From: Ophioceras dolichostomum
Taxonomy: Eukaryota > Ascomycota > Sordariomycetes > Magnaporthales > Ophioceraceae
NCBI GenBank assembly: GCA_003049485.1
Contig: PYST01000145.1
Coordinates: 1 to 64,000, forward strand
DNA length: 64,000 nucleotides
Direction: 5' to 3'
In this document: positions 12,001-23,607 of the stretch, piece by piece
Position numbering within the stretch: the first letter of the stretch is position 1
Layout of the letters: each line of letters starts with the position of its first letter
Translations under genes and position numbers: made by a program
Notes under the pieces: generated by a model
The model's input: the letters and a program-made list of their open reading frames with translations, nothing else
Database searches by the model: none
What the model was told of the DNA's origin: nothing

Positions 12001-12484
12001 GATCGTGTTCGAAGCCCTCTTAGCCGGGACCTACTTCACCTCAAACCCCTGCGCCCCACCACCGAGGACCGGCGACCCCCACCGCATACGCGAATTCGAG
12101 TTCTGGTGGTACCTCGCCGAGTACCTGCGTCTCGGACCCAGCGGTGGCGCTGGTGAACAGCAGCAAGGAGCGGCCCCTTCTCCGCAGCGCGAGGCCGCCC
12201 TGACGCGCATTCGGAGCCTGCTGGACGGCCGTGAAAACCGGGATGTCCTGTACTCCATCGCCGTGCTCCGAGAGCTGTCGCCCAGGTTCCAGCCCGGCTA
12301 CGAGGCGCAGGTGCCCAAGCACCTCGACGAAAGCGAGCCGCGCAACCGGCTCGCGGTCGCGGCACGCTTCATCCGTGACGAGGCCCTCACCACCGGCGGC
12401 ACGACCAACGTAGTCCGACGGTTCGCGGAGCTAGCGATCAAGGCTTTCATCTCACCCGGCGTGAACGTTGCTCGGCGCCCCTGA
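9022..12484 (+). CDS. Zn2Cys6 fungal transcription factor, 888 aa, three exons
   Basis: Exons 9022-10170, 10329-10385 and 11024-12484, both introns in phase 0; start codon in a CAAAATGGC context. The product has a 383-residue low-complexity N-terminus (Gln and His runs near 9225-9270, then Pro/Ala/Ser), followed by a complete zinc cluster with the spacing C-x2-C-x6-C-x6-C-x2-C-x6-C (Cys393, 396, 403, 410, 413, 420). A YDPIF motif follows, then another Ser/His-rich linker and a conserved-looking C-terminal region (about residues 590-880) of the kind found in C6 regulators. It is expected to act in the nucleus as a sequence-specific DNA-binding regulator. The cluster is central rather than N-terminal, and intron 2 splits it. 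The YDPIF motif after the cluster recalls the OefC/moc3-like group; I do not assign a name. Confidence 0.92.
10329..10385 (+). other. 57-nt in-frame exon with the first half of the zinc cluster
   Basis: This exon of 19 codons is bounded by two phase-0 introns (158 and 638 nt) with GTAGGG and GTATGT donors and CAG acceptors. It encodes EIKRRTKTG plus the first two Cys ligands and the basic RKRRIK stretch. Skipping it would keep the reading frame but remove two zinc ligands. Confidence 0.85.
10678..10718 (+). repeat. Tandem GTCGCTTGA repeats in intron 2 of the transcription factor
   Basis: Four near-copies of a 9-11-bp unit based on GTCGCTTSA lie within the unusually long second intron; two of them create TTGACGTCG, close to the CRE core TGACGTCA. 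Confidence 0.7.
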
Positions 12485-14874
12485 CTAGAAGTCTTCTCCG
12501 CCACACGTCTCAGGTCCCAAATCTTCATCGTCCTACTTTCTCAACTCGATATCCTGCCGTCGTCCCCCATCTGAATTTCGATCCAATATCCCATCCTTTG
12601 TTACTGCTTTTTTTTTTGCTCCTTCGCTTCCACTCCCCATCCGTCTATGACCCGACCCCTCGACAGAGCAGAACCAGTTAGCGTGCATACAAACCTACCT
12701 ACATAACATCTACCCTAACTTATCCATCCTACTTAATGAAACGCGTGCGATTTGACGCCTTATGACCCTCTCAAAATTATCATCAATTCTTTCTGTTTAT
12801 TATATCCCAACAGTTTACCCGTGTACGAAAAGCTGCTTTACTCTCCCCGGCCTTACACTAGTTTTTTTTTTTTTTTCTCCCTTCGCCGTCTTCACCAGCA
12901 TTAGAAGGATTGGTTGGCAGGCCGGCGGTCGGCATTGGTTTTTTGGAATGGTAATGGATTCCCGCTTTCTGAGCACATTGTTCGAAGGCATCATCTTAGG
13001 GAGAGGCAGATTGCGAGATTGCAAAAGAATGGCGAGCGGTAGAGGGGGTAGCAGACAGAGGATGATGAGAGCATAAGAGTTGAGGGGGGGCAAACCGATT
13101 TGGAAGGGATGTACGATTAGCCACACACGCAAAGACACACACACGCACCGCATTTTGCTCCCTTTTAATGCCATATTTTTTCTTCCACGTGGTTTCTACT
13201 GGCCTTCTCTGTCCTTCTTTCGCCTCGATCCGCGCGGGGGCTGACAGGACTGGAAAGGACAGAGGCGGACAACAATGCTGGTCCTTCCGCCTCATATCAC
13301 ACACGTTTGGTATTTTTTTTTCTGGTACCACGCTCACGAAAATCGGTTTGCGCTTGGAGTTCTCTCATCACGTCTTCCCGTACCCCATGTTCATAGCTCG
13401 ACCGACAGACTAACTTGGTCCGGCAGGCAAGTGATTGATCCCTCCCTCCCTCCTCTTCCGCCTTATTCCGGGGGCGGTGTGAACAATACCACCCACGTTG
13501 CATTTCTGGCCAGTCCTCAAGTCGAGGCTAAACCCACTCTGGTGGTCCTCGTCTTTGCCCCAGTCCGGAGCCTTACATGAGAACCAAAACAGCTTCCCTC
13601 CTGCATGCACGGTTGCTGCAGTTCGGTCGCTTTGCTGCAGTTGGTCTTTTTTTCGACTGAACTTTTTTCTCATCGTGTTACCCTTATCAATCGCCCAAAA
13701 CCCATGCTTTGACCATGCCTATGAGACGATGTGCGGGGTAAACGTGAAAGCTGCGCGGCCAATAACACAGAGAGTAAGACTCCGAGCTGCCCTATCTGCC
13801 CTTAGCTAGGCCCCTTAATATACCAGCTCCCCTCCCCTCCATTTCGTTTCCGCTGTCAACCCCAACTAGCTGGGTTCAGGGCTTAGGCTTAGGCTCTGAT
13901 GCTTGGGAAATTTGATGTGATTCATTGGAGTCACAATACCAACCCCCGTAGCGGCCTTCACATCCTGGTCTTCCTCCTCCTGCGACTTGCCCTTTCTCGC
14001 AAGAACTCGTTGCGGGACCCGGAGTGGGGCGTCCGAAATACACATCCCAAGGCGGCGGGCGATATCGGCGCCGGAGGGTCGGGGCTGTAGTCACTAACAA
14101 CTAACAGCCCGAACAAGCTAGTATATATGCCAACGTTTGGTTAGCTGTGCGGTAGAGCAATAGTACATACGGAGGATTGCGCTCAGAGCTGGGGTAAGGG
14201 GGATTGGATGAGATGGAGAACGACGAAAAGGAGGGGGGAGGGGAAAACGACGAGTCACTCTACCCCAGGAGCAAAGGCGTGCTCTGTGGTGGTCGTCCAC
14301 CCGTCATCCTGCTCCGTCGACGTGGCAAACAGGCCGGGCAGATTGCTTGGATGCGCCCCTTTTCACGTCATTGGCCCTGCCGCCCTTTCCGTCCCCCGGT
14401 GTCTAGGTCCGGTCGCCGCCCACTAACAGCGCGTTCTTTTCCATAGTGACCCAACCAAGCGTCCCGGGTGGTCCCCCCGAGGCTGGACCATAGGGTTTTT
14501 CTTACGTTTTCTTTCCTACCCCTCCGAGACACAACCTCTTGCAGTCAGTCCCTTGGGCTGGGACTTCTACAAACAGACCTCTTATCTGGTGTGACGTCTT
14601 TCTCTTTAAGCTCCTCGATCTGACGACATCCATTGGCATGGCATGTCGTCCGTGTACAATACCTCCCTCCTTATCTTCGGTCAATCACCAGTCTTTCTTT
14701 TCTTGGGTCCGCATGCGCCGCATGCATGCCATCCCATCCATTATCCATCCATTGCTTGACATGGGTGTATTCTCGAGTATGTATGCCGGTCTCGACGCGG
14801 CTGGCAGACACATACCACTTACGCACTGCACGCTCCGCACCGCACCGCATCTCCACTCGCGCTAGCTTCCTTCC

Positions 14875-14897
14875 TTTTCTTTCTTTCTTTCTTTCTC
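14875..14897 (+). repeat. TTTC tetranucleotide microsatellite
   Basis: About five consecutive TTTC/CTTT units in intergenic DNA. Confidence 0.7.
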
Positions 14898-15396
14898 GAG
14901 CCAGTGAGAGAGAGAGGACGGAAGAGGAATAGATCCCGGAATGTGCTGCAACGGATTATGGGACGGGACGAGAGGAGGGGGAACCAGAAAGAGGTGCCTG
15001 CCCGCCTGGCTACCGTAGGTTCCTTGACTTCCCCAGACCCAGCCCACAAGATAGGCAGGCAGACTACGGTAACATATCCTATCTGGCGGACAGACCCCCA
15101 GATGTGACGAAAGTCAACGACACATTTGATCGGAAAAGCACGCTGGGGCGGTCGGGACAAGCCCGCTGGACTCCACCACTTCTGCCCACCAGAGCAACAG
15201 CCGTCCACTTACAAGTAGTAGAACAGACCCTGGGGAATCCCAAAGGTTACCTACCGCCTGTCCGCCGACGCCGATTCTCCACATTCGGAATACCAGTTGG
15301 CGCCTTCTCTATTCCAGCCGTGGCTCGCTCACTCATTACTTCTCTTCCTCAACTCCTGCTTCTCTGTCTTCCATCCCCTGTGTGCGTCTCATCCTT

Positions 15397-15406
15397 TATA
15401 TATAAG
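15397..15406 (+). promoter_or_regulatory. TATA-like element upstream of the D-2-hydroxyacid dehydrogenase
   Basis: TATATATAAG on the coding strand, about 540 bp before the start codon. If it is used, the leader would be long or contain an intron. Confidence 0.35.
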
Positions 15407-15946
15407 ACAAAAAATCGCTCTCCTTCGGGTGCCATTGCCTTTCCCTCCCCCCTCTTCGACCGGCAACCGACTTGGCTAGGCCATCCATCCATCCCATCAC
15501 ATCCCCATCCCACGATCCCCCACCTAAACCCCACCCCCCTCTACTATTCAGGACGCACTTTCTTGTTCTGCACCCCACTTACACACACCGACTTCTATGA
15601 GCCTCCCACTCGACCGGTTCACGGGACGCCTCCTCCTACTGAGCCCTCCAGCGGGAAGAGTGTCACCTTGTCGTCGCGCTCGCTTCCTCGGAACGAGCAG
15701 TACTACTGGTCGACCGGTCAGTTCTTGACCGCCCCGTGGCTTGTCCCTTGCATCGTCGATCCAGCCGACATCTGATCTTCGAAACAGAGATACGCGGCTG
15801 TTACACCAACGCCACCTATAGGCTCCTCTATTAGACTTACACCGGCTTGCTCTGCTGCCAGCCTGGTCACGGGTCTGTTGCTGTGTCGCTTGCGACCGCC
15901 GCCAATTACTGGAGCATCAGTCTCCTTTCAGCAGAGAAGACACAAG

Positions 15947-17553
15947 ATGGGTGAAGCACCGTCTGGACGGCCCAAGGTCCTGCTGCTGGGCGAGCTTGAA
16001 CAGTGAGTGAGCAGCCTGCCCTCTATCTAGCTACCTCGCCATCAGCTTGGCCTCCACGCAGCCTACCCAGCCTAAGCTACACCAAGGCCCTTCCTCCCTC
16101 TACACCCGCCCGACTTGTCAACTCACGTGCCCCTCACGAGTCCGTTTCCCATCTCACCTTTGCTTCCACTCGCTCACCCACTCACCCTAACCACCCACCC
16201 ACTCACTCACCTACCCATCCACCCAAAACAAAACAGCGCCTACGACGCCTGGTCCAAAGTCTCCGCCGTCGCCGACATCCTAACCCCCACCTCCACCACC
16301 CGCCCCTCCTTCCTCGCCGAATGCGCCTCCGGCGCCTTCGCCGGCGCCTCCGTCGCCTACCGCACTTTCGCCTCCGTGTCCATCACCGGACGCGTCGACG
16401 CCGAGCTGCTCTCCGTCCTGCCCCCCTCCCTAAAGTTCATCTGCCACGTGGGCGCGGGATACGACCAGGTCGACGTCTCCGCCTGCAGGTCCCGGGGGGT
16501 GCGCGTCAGCAACACGCCCTCGGCCGTCGACGACGCCACGGCCGACATCGCCATCTTCCTGATACTCGGCTGCCTGCGCAACCTGCCGCTGGGGATGGCC
16601 GCGCTGCGCAGGGGGGAGTGGCACGGTAAAGGGGAGGCGAGGCCCGCGTTGGGACATGATCCCCAAGGAAAAGTGCTGGGGATACTGGGGATGGGCGGGA
16701 TAGGGAGGAACATGGCGAGGAAGGCGGGCGCGTTCGGCATGAGGATTCGGTATTATAATCGGACGAGGCTGAGCGCGGAGATGGAGGAGGAGTGCGGGGC
16801 GCGGTATGTTGACTTTGAAACGCTGTTGGGGGAGAGCGATGTGTTGAGTTTGAACCTGCCGCTGAACGTGAGTTCTCTCTTTCCTGGCATGCCTACCCCC
16901 TGAGCTGACCCAGAGTTTTATTCTTCCTTCTTCCCCTTGGAGCTTGGCCTGAGCTGGGAGGGAGAGAGGGGGCCGATCACACTTACCACTTCTCGAAAGC
17001 TCCCTAGAGAAAAGGGGGTGGGTGATCACCGTACCGTCCCAGTAGGATGGATGGCTGATGGCATGTCAGAAACCCAATTATCGCGCGCACAAACTAACCG
17101 ACCAGGAAACCTACCTTTCCTTTGCCTTTCTTTGCTTCTGTCCGCCCAATCTAGCCACACACCCACCACATAATCTCCACCCCGCAGTTTGCCCGCATGA
17201 AGCCCGGCGTCGTGATCGTCAACACGGCCCGCGGCGCCGTCATGGACGAGGCCGCGCTCGTCGCCGCGCTCGACGCCGGGCGGGTCGCGTCCGCGGGCCT
17301 GGACGTGTACGAGCACGAGCCCGTCGTGCACCCGGGCCTCGTCGCCAACGAGCGCGTGCTGCTCGTGCCGCACATGGGCACGTACACGGTCGAGACGCAG
17401 ACCAAGATGGAGGAGCTGGCCATCGGGAACGTGCTCGAGGCCTTGGGGAGCGGGGAGCTGTTGACTATCGTGCCGGAGCATAGGGGTTGGGAACTGGAGG
17501 AGGGGGATGGGAAGGAGGCGGGAGAGGAGGGGGAGGAGGAGGTAGAGGCTTGA
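15947..17553 (+). CDS. D-2-hydroxyacid dehydrogenase (glyoxylate/hydroxypyruvate reductase type), 361 aa, three exons
   Basis: Exons 15947-16002, 16237-16867 and 17155-17553 (introns 234 and 287 nt; GTGAGT donors). It is an NAD(P)H-dependent oxidoreductase reducing a 2-keto acid to the D-2-hydroxy acid. The N-terminal catalytic lobe has FICHVGAGYDQVD (residues 86-98). The Rossmann domain has GILGMGGIGRNMA (167-179). The catalytic triad is visible: Arg255 in NTARG, Glu284 in DVYEHEP and His302 in VPHMG. Exon 3 starts at PHTHHIISTPQFARM, giving the helix that normally precedes the catalytic Arg, which fixes the second acceptor at CTAG. The C-terminus carries a Glu-rich tail of about 20 residues that is not part of the fold. 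Its location is likely cytosolic and its exact substrate cannot be read from sequence. Confidence 0.93.
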
Positions 17554-18589
17554 CACGAGGGGTGTGAAAAAAAAAAAGAAAAGCTTGGTCGTGCTTGGGT
17601 GGTTGGTTGACGATGCGCAGGCGAACGAGGATAGGTATCTATCTACCGACCTACCTAGGTACCCAGGTACCAGGTATGTCGTTCTGTATACGAGGGTAGG
17701 GGGGAAGAAGGGGGGCATTTGGAAGATAAAAGGGGTTTGTTAGCAGAGACACTGTGCATCAATCTTCCTCCTACGCCAGTGGGCGCTTGATAGAAAGCAA
17801 CAAGTTTAGACATCACCCAGAATAAGACTTGAGCTTCGATTCCCCTCGATCACTTCTTGCCATTTCCTATCTAATAGGCTACCTCGGTAAGTATAGGGGT
17901 GTGTGACTGGCTACGCCTCCCTGCTCTAATACCTCTCTATCCATGGCCTGCCAGTTGAATGGGCCCATCTCTCCTCCTCCCTCCATGTCCAAACGCGCAC
18001 TTCCTCAACAACTCAACTCATCAACGGCAGCAAACGCGAGCACACAGAAAAAGAGAACGAAGTCCAAAGGTGTTGAAAGAAAACCCGAGAAGGTGTGGTA
18101 TGTTAAATTAAACGCCTTTCCGTCTGTCGCTGTTGAGAGTAGTAGTGTTAAAGTACCTAAGTCAAATGGAAAAAGTCTCGGTTCTTTGTTTTCCGTATAA
18201 GGGCGGGAATATCCAGCCATCCATGCCATTCCATGCAACCAGCTTCGCATATAAAATGCTTTGCTCCCAAAACGCCCAACTTTTTTTGTTGAAAAAATCC
18301 GTTCAGGGCTGGCTGATTCCCCTTGTCACCCTTTTTCCGTGATGAATATTCCCCCCGTTTAGTTAATTTATGTCATAATGTTGAAGAAACACATTGCTTT
18401 TCATAAGCCGAGATTAAAAAAAATCGCCAAAAAGAAAAGGTGCTGGTGGCGGAAATCTTCGTGGTCCGGTTGAAGGATCCAGGGCACTTATATAGCTAGA
18501 AAGAGGGATGAGAAAGAGGGATGGGATGGATAGAAGGGCTGGCTATGTGCACGAAGATTGCTGATTTTACACCGCGCACGTACACACAA
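17554..18589. other. Convergent intergenic region, about 1 kb
   Basis: 3' flanks of two convergent genes. A TACC/GGTA cluster lies at 17636-17677. The stretch 18100-18450 is AT-richer and holds A-runs and AATAAA-like sequence, as expected for 3' untranslated regions. No gene is seen. Confidence 0.55.
17636..17677. repeat. TACCTAGGTA-type cluster
   Basis: GGTATCTATCTACC followed by CTACCTAGGTACCCAGGTACC. It is a copy of the dispersed intergenic motif, downstream of the dehydrogenase stop. Confidence 0.7.
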
Positions 18590-18871
18590 TTAGTAGCGGT
18601 AGTGGTCGGGCTTGAAGGGACCCTCGACCGGCAGGCTGAGGTACTCGGCCTGCACGGGGGTGAGGGTCGAGAGCTCGACGTTGCAGTGGGCGAGGTGCAG
18701 CTTGGCGACCTCCTCGTCCAGGATCTTGGGCAGGACGTAGACCTTCTTCTCGAGCTTGCCTGACTTGGCGAACTCGACGTGCTTCTGGGCGAAGGCGGCG
18801 TCGGCGTTCTTGTACAGCATGATCTGGGCCAGCACCTGGTTGGTGAAGGAGCACGACATGACGAAGGACGA

Positions 18872-18904
<33 letters not shown>

Positions 18905-19020
18905 GCCCTCGGCGAGCAGGATGATGTGGCGGCCGTTGGCCATGGTGAAGCGGTCGACCTGCGGCTTGATGTTCTGCACCGACTTGGCGTTGGCCTTGAG
19001 CCAGGCGACGTCGATCTCGA

Positions 19021-19053
<33 letters not shown>

Positions 19054-19939
19054 CGTTGGGCATGGCCTCGAAGTGCTTGCCGACCAGGATGTCGCGGCAG
19101 CCGGTGGTGGTGACGAAGATCTGCGCGACCGACGCGGCCTTCTCCATGGTGGTCACCTGGTAGCCGGCCATGGCCGCCTGCAGGGCGTTGATGGGGTCGA
19201 TCTCGGTCACGAGGACGCGGGCGCCCATGCCATGCAGCGCCATGGCGCAGCCCTTGCCGACGTCGCCGAATCCGGCCACGACGGCGATCTTGCCAGCGAT
19301 CATGACGTCCGTGGCGCGCTTGATGCCGTCGACCAGCGACTCGCGGCAGCCGTACAGGTTGTCGAACTTGGACTTGGTGACGGAGTCGTTGACGTTGATG
19401 GCCGGCACCAGCAGCTTGCCGTCCTTCAGCATCTTGTACAGGTGGTGGACGCCGGTGGTGGTCTCCTCCGACACGCCGTAGCAGTCGGCCAGCATCTCCG
19501 GGTACTTGTCGTGGACCAGGTGGGTCAGGTCGCCACCGTCGTCCAGGATCAGGTTCAGCTTCTTGCCGTCCTTGAAGGCGACCAGCTGCTGCTCCAAGCA
19601 CCAGTTGTACTCCTCCTCGGTCTCGCCCTTCCACGCGAAGACGGGGACACCCGCAGCGGCAATAGCGGCCGCGGCGTGGTCCTGGGTCGAGAAAATGTTG
19701 CATGACGACCATGTCACCTCAGCACCGAGCGCGACCAGGGTCTCGATCAGCACGGCGGTCTGGATGGTCATGTGCAAGCAGCCAGCGATGCGGGCACCAG
19801 CCAGAGGCTGGTCCGCCGCGTACTTGGCGCGAGTCTGCATCAGACCGGGCATCTCATTCTCCGCCAGCTCGATCTCCTTGCGGCCGAAGGCGGCCAGGGA
19901 GAGGTCGGCGACCTTGAACTTGTGCGCGGGAGCAGCCAT
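18590..19939 (-). CDS. SAH1: Adenosylhomocysteinase (S-adenosyl-L-homocysteine hydrolase), 449 aa
   Basis: Hydrolyses S-adenosylhomocysteine to adenosine and homocysteine with bound NAD, relieving product inhibition of methyltransferases; cytosolic, tetrameric in the family. It is a single coding exon. I chose the ATG at 19939 (MAAPAHKFKVADLSLA), the conserved fungal N-terminus; an in-frame ATG at 20023 would add 28 non-conserved residues and lies in a putative leader intron. Family residues are visible: His56 (LHMTIQ), Asp134 in ILDDGGD, Glu159, Lys189 and Asp193 in SVTKSKFDN, the NAD loop GFGDVGKG (223-230), and the C-terminal KPDHYRY that completes the neighbouring subunit's NAD site. The length is the family norm. 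Codon choice is strongly C/G-biased at third positions, fitting high expression, and this generates a 308-codon antisense open frame. Confidence 0.98.
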
Positions 19940-21525
19940 TTTGTTTGGGGGCTTGAGGTTGGTGGGGAGACCGTTCTGTTTTGGTGGCAGGGACGACACG
20001 GTCAGAGTCAATTGAGCCTTCAATTCGTTCCAATATGTCTAGTAAGGGACAGTTCAACTTACCGGATGGAATGAAGAGAATGCTCGAGTAAAAAAATCTG
20101 CTGGTCGAGGAGGCGGAAGACGGGTATTTCGGAGAAAAACTGCGGTAAACCCGAAGTGTGAGTTGTTGACACCAGAAACTAGGCAGATACGAGGGGCATT
20201 GGCCAGAACAGATGACGGAGAGAGATTGGATTTTACAATACCTTTTGGGGGAGGAATGGGATATGAACTGGGAAAGATCAAGATGTTATGAGATGGGGAG
20301 AGACGGAGGAGGGAAAAGCAAAAAAAGGCTGGGGAAAGAGGAGGAGGAGGGAGAGGGAGGAAAAGAAATTATTGCTGAGGTCGGTGTCGGTCGGTTGCCG
20401 TGGGGCAGCTCAGGTGCCCCCTCAATTCATCCCGCCCGCCAACCCCTCTGCCCCTCCAAGAACGATCGCCTGGCGGTGAAGCAAAAAATTAGCTGGGCTT
20501 GGCCCTAAACCCGATCTGGGCGAGACTGCCCCTCCGTGCTGGGATTGTGACCCCTCCAAACGGCCTTTGACAGGGGCAAGTTCTTGACCGTTTATTCGGC
20601 AGTCCGTGTGTGCCCACCAAATACTTCCATAGGTATTGCCATGTTCCAGACCTCGTGTCCAGAGTTATGATACTCAGAGGTACCACTGGCATATCTCCCC
20701 GTAGAGGCCTCGCGGTTAGGGAAAGATTTGCCCAGCTTCCAGCTCGGAGGTGTGTGGGTGCTTTTGATAAGGCGGAATCCATGGTCTGTTTCATGGGCAT
20801 GCAACTGTATTTTTGTTCGGCCGGAAGGTTGGGGTGGCTCTCACTTTCAAAGCTATCTCTCGCCTGTTGTCGCTGGCTGCTCCTGCAACAAGCTTGATCG
20901 AGTGATGATGGTGCGTTTCACTCCTAACTGGCCGGGGTTGACCCTGGATGAGCCGTCGAGTCCTTCGGAACTCAATGTTTCTCGGATGGCCCTCCAACGA
21001 AACTGGTATTGACGAAGTACTGACCGGTTTTGGATAATTTTCGATGGCTTCCTTATATTTGCCTTATTTCCTTCTTTCCTTAAACGATGTCTCGTTGAGA
21101 ATATCCTCTCCTGAACTCTGTGAGCGAAGCGCTCTTCTCAGACATGCAGGCTCCGTGTCACGGGCCATATTCTAGCGGCGATGCATCTGAGCTCCTCAGC
21201 GCTGAAAATCGGCATCTCTTTCTTTTGCGTATCTTTTGCAGTTTCTGTCCTACCTAGCCACCCGTCTTGCACGCCGGGGAACAAACAAGAACGAGCAAGC
21301 CCATCAACGGGCTACTGACAATGCCCTACCACTCCTCCATGCGGTCCAAGAGGACGGGAGAGTAAGAGCCAAAGAAAATTTCATGACCATTAGAGAACGC
21401 CGAAACCATATGCACATGGCAAAAGCCAGAAAAAGGCCCGCACAGATCCCAACATCGAGAGACAGATGAAAAAGGCCGTGGTCTAGCGGTATTTTGAAAA
21501 GGCAAAAAATCCGGTGATAATAATA
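19940..21525. other. Intergenic region upstream of SAH1 and downstream of eIF3h
   Basis: The first 120 bp hold the SAH1 leader with a probable intron. Farther on (20310-20365, + strand) there is a purine-rich GGAGGA stretch, a pyrimidine tract on the coding strand of SAH1 as is common in fungal promoters. No gene is seen between 20500 and 21525. Confidence 0.5.
19976..20062 (-). other. Probable 87-nt intron in the 5' leader of SAH1
   Basis: On the minus strand a consensus GTAAGT donor follows CCATCCG at 20062, and an AAACAG acceptor lies at 19978-19976, 36 nt before the ATG; a CTGAC-like branch sequence lies between. This is inferred from splice signals only. Confidence 0.5.
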
Positions 21526-22862
21526 TTACTCTGACAGGAGGTTCCCCCTGACGGCAAACATCTTGGCGCTCACGTTGGCAGTGAAGCCGTCCACCTGCCT
21601 GCTGTACTGCTCGACCTGCCTGGCATTTAGCATGCCCTCGAGGCGGCTGGGCTCCTGGGGCAGCTTGAACAACCTCTGCCACTCGTCCTCGGGCAGCGGC
21701 TCCTGCTTGGCCGCGGCGCGGGCCACGTTCTCCGACTTGCGCTTCGTCTGCCAGGCCGTGATCTTGGCCTGCTCGCGGGCCAGCTGGCGCTGGTAGTACT
21801 GGTGGTTGTTGAGGTCGGTGTAGTGCGCGTCGATACTCTCGAGGAGCAGGTCGCACGTCTTCTCCAGGAACGGGTCTATCGAGAGCTCCAGCGAGTCGAG
21901 CGACGGGTATGGCGGGATCCCGACCGGGTCGCGCTGGAGCTCCGAGAGCGAGGCTGGGATGGGCACCTCCGCGCTTGGGGGTGGGGCGGGGATCTGGTGG
22001 AGGTATGTGGTGAGGAGGTGAGAGTTGTGCACAGACACGGGAAGCTCGACGATGATGTCCTTGAACGTGAGTTTCGACTTTTGTAGACTGCGAATCGGGA
22101 GAGGAAAACTAGAGTTAGTCATGTCATCTCTTGCATCTCAGCGCAGCTTACTGGATCGCAGCTGGCCTATGGTATGGCAGGACTCTTGACGTACGCCTCG
22201 GTCGTGAATTTGCCCTCCTTAAACGCGGACATAAAGGCACTGGACAGCCGGAAGGCGCGCAGGCTAAGCGAGCCCTGCGAGCTCCTGCTGACGTCGTGGA
22301 CGATGGCGATATGACGGGCATTCTCGCGTTGGTAGTAGAACTGGTTCTCGACGAAGTTGGCGTTGATGAAGTTGCCCATGGTGGCGCTGGTGTACCACCC
22401 CACGTTGTTCGCGTCCACGTTCACCTCCCGCAGGTGCTTGATCATCTCGGCCTGGTACAGGATGTTGGCCTTGTTCCTCGGGGCGGCGGCCGCCTGTAGA
22501 GTGGCATCGCGGTCGCTCTGGTGGGAGTCTACGTTGGCAACGTCGACGGCGGGGAAAGGGAAGGAGTTCGTGGCCTCGAGCACACCGTCGTTGTCCATGC
22601 CCACCAGGGCACCTGTCGCAGTCGTTGGGAAGCTCAGAGAGCAGTGTTTTGTGATTTTCATCACCACCTATATCAGAAACGCTTCTTGTTGGCTCATGAT
22701 CTCTCTCCCTCTCTCTCTCTCTCTCTCGCATGGGCGTAGTGTGGGGCAAAGCCCCAACCAGCCGGGCAGCGGTTTAGGGCAAAGGACCTGACAAGAAAAT
22801 GAACATACCAGCGCTTCCACCTGCACCGACTTGATCGGCGAGTCCTTGAGGGCGTCGGCCAT
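21526..22862 (-). CDS. Eukaryotic translation initiation factor 3 subunit H, 362 aa, three exons
   Basis: Exons 22862-22809, 22667-22195 and 22087-21526 (introns 141 and 107 nt; donors GTATGT and GTACGT, acceptors TAG and CAG). It is a subunit of the eIF3 complex on the 40S ribosome. The N-terminus VQVEALVVMKITKHC followed by TTATGALVGMD starts the MPN domain, with GWYTSATMGNFINANFV later; the zinc-binding JAMM histidines are absent, as expected for the non-catalytic MPN of eIF3h. The C-terminal half (LTFKDIIVELPVSVHNSHLL, then a helical region with Gln/Arg-rich segments) matches the eIF3h tail. Intron 1 contains a GA/CT microsatellite. Length is normal for fungal eIF3h. Confidence 0.95.
22700..22729. 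repeat. CT/GA dinucleotide microsatellite inside eIF3h intron 1
   Basis: A near-perfect CT run on the + strand, which reads as GA in the pre-mRNA, ending about 30 nt before the intron's 3' splice site. Confidence 0.8.
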
Positions 22863-23607
22863 GATTGCGATTGTATCGAAAATCGAGGTATTCGACGTTC
22901 TGACCTAGGCTAGGAGAGTCTGACTGTCGAATTTCTCGTCGCGCGGCGCCGTCGTTATATGAAGGAGAGCCAACGACGTCGTCAGCTTGACTGACTTTTC
23001 TTGTCGCGAAGCGAATGTGTGGAATTGTGGGCAGGCGGAGAAAGGTGGCAGAATATGATTTCTCTCTTTTCAGGCGGGGTGCTGATTCCAGGCGAGTTGC
23101 CAGGGTGGGGTGGCATTATGTAAATCTTTCTTGGTTCACACCCAGCAGAGATGAGGGCATCCGCCATCCCACGCTCTCCCCCACGCTCTCCGTTGAAACT
23201 TCCAATCCGTGTCCAGTAGCCATTCGACGACGCCAGCAGAGCCTCAAAGTGGTCCCTTGGACTTCTCGTCTATTAAAGGAACGTCCTGTCAATCGTTCTT
23301 GTCGTCCGCGAATCAATTGGTTGCCTCCCGAAGTTGAACACACCACTTGTATGTTGGGTCTCAGGTCCACTCATCGGTCTCTTTTAGACCTCGTGACCAA
23401 GCTTGAATTCTCACAGATTTCTTTGAGGTAACCAGGATTGTATAAACTCTCCAACGCCTCGCCTCAAATTCTATGCCAAACGTAACCCAAATTTCCCAGT
23501 CTCAATTCTAGTCTTAGTTTAGGGATTTCCCCCTATGGAAAAGACAGCCTGTCGATCCCGATCCCAAAACGCAGCCTCCATTTCTGGTCAGTCCTTTTGT
23601 AGGCCAT
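22863..23607. other. Intergenic region between eIF3h and the UPF0643 gene
   Basis: Promoter and leader of eIF3h (GC-rich CGCGGCGCCG near 22940-22955, no clear TATA box) and the 3' flank of the next gene. Nothing else is recognised. Confidence 0.5.

Larger units (their letters stand above)
12485..15946. other. Intergenic region, 3.5 kb
   Basis: No supportable gene. It holds T-runs (12610-12620, 12860-12875, 13312-13321), a TTTC tetranucleotide tract (14875-14897), and a strong TATA-like element (15397-15406) about 540 bp before the next start codon. The open frame 15104-15775 has no recognisable domain and is CT-rich, like a leader. Confidence 0.55.

Noticed and set aside
18779..19705. 308-codon + strand open frame opposite S-adenosylhomocysteinase
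   Set aside because: It is a shadow of strong G/C third-position codon bias in the real gene; its translation is low-complexity and matches no family.
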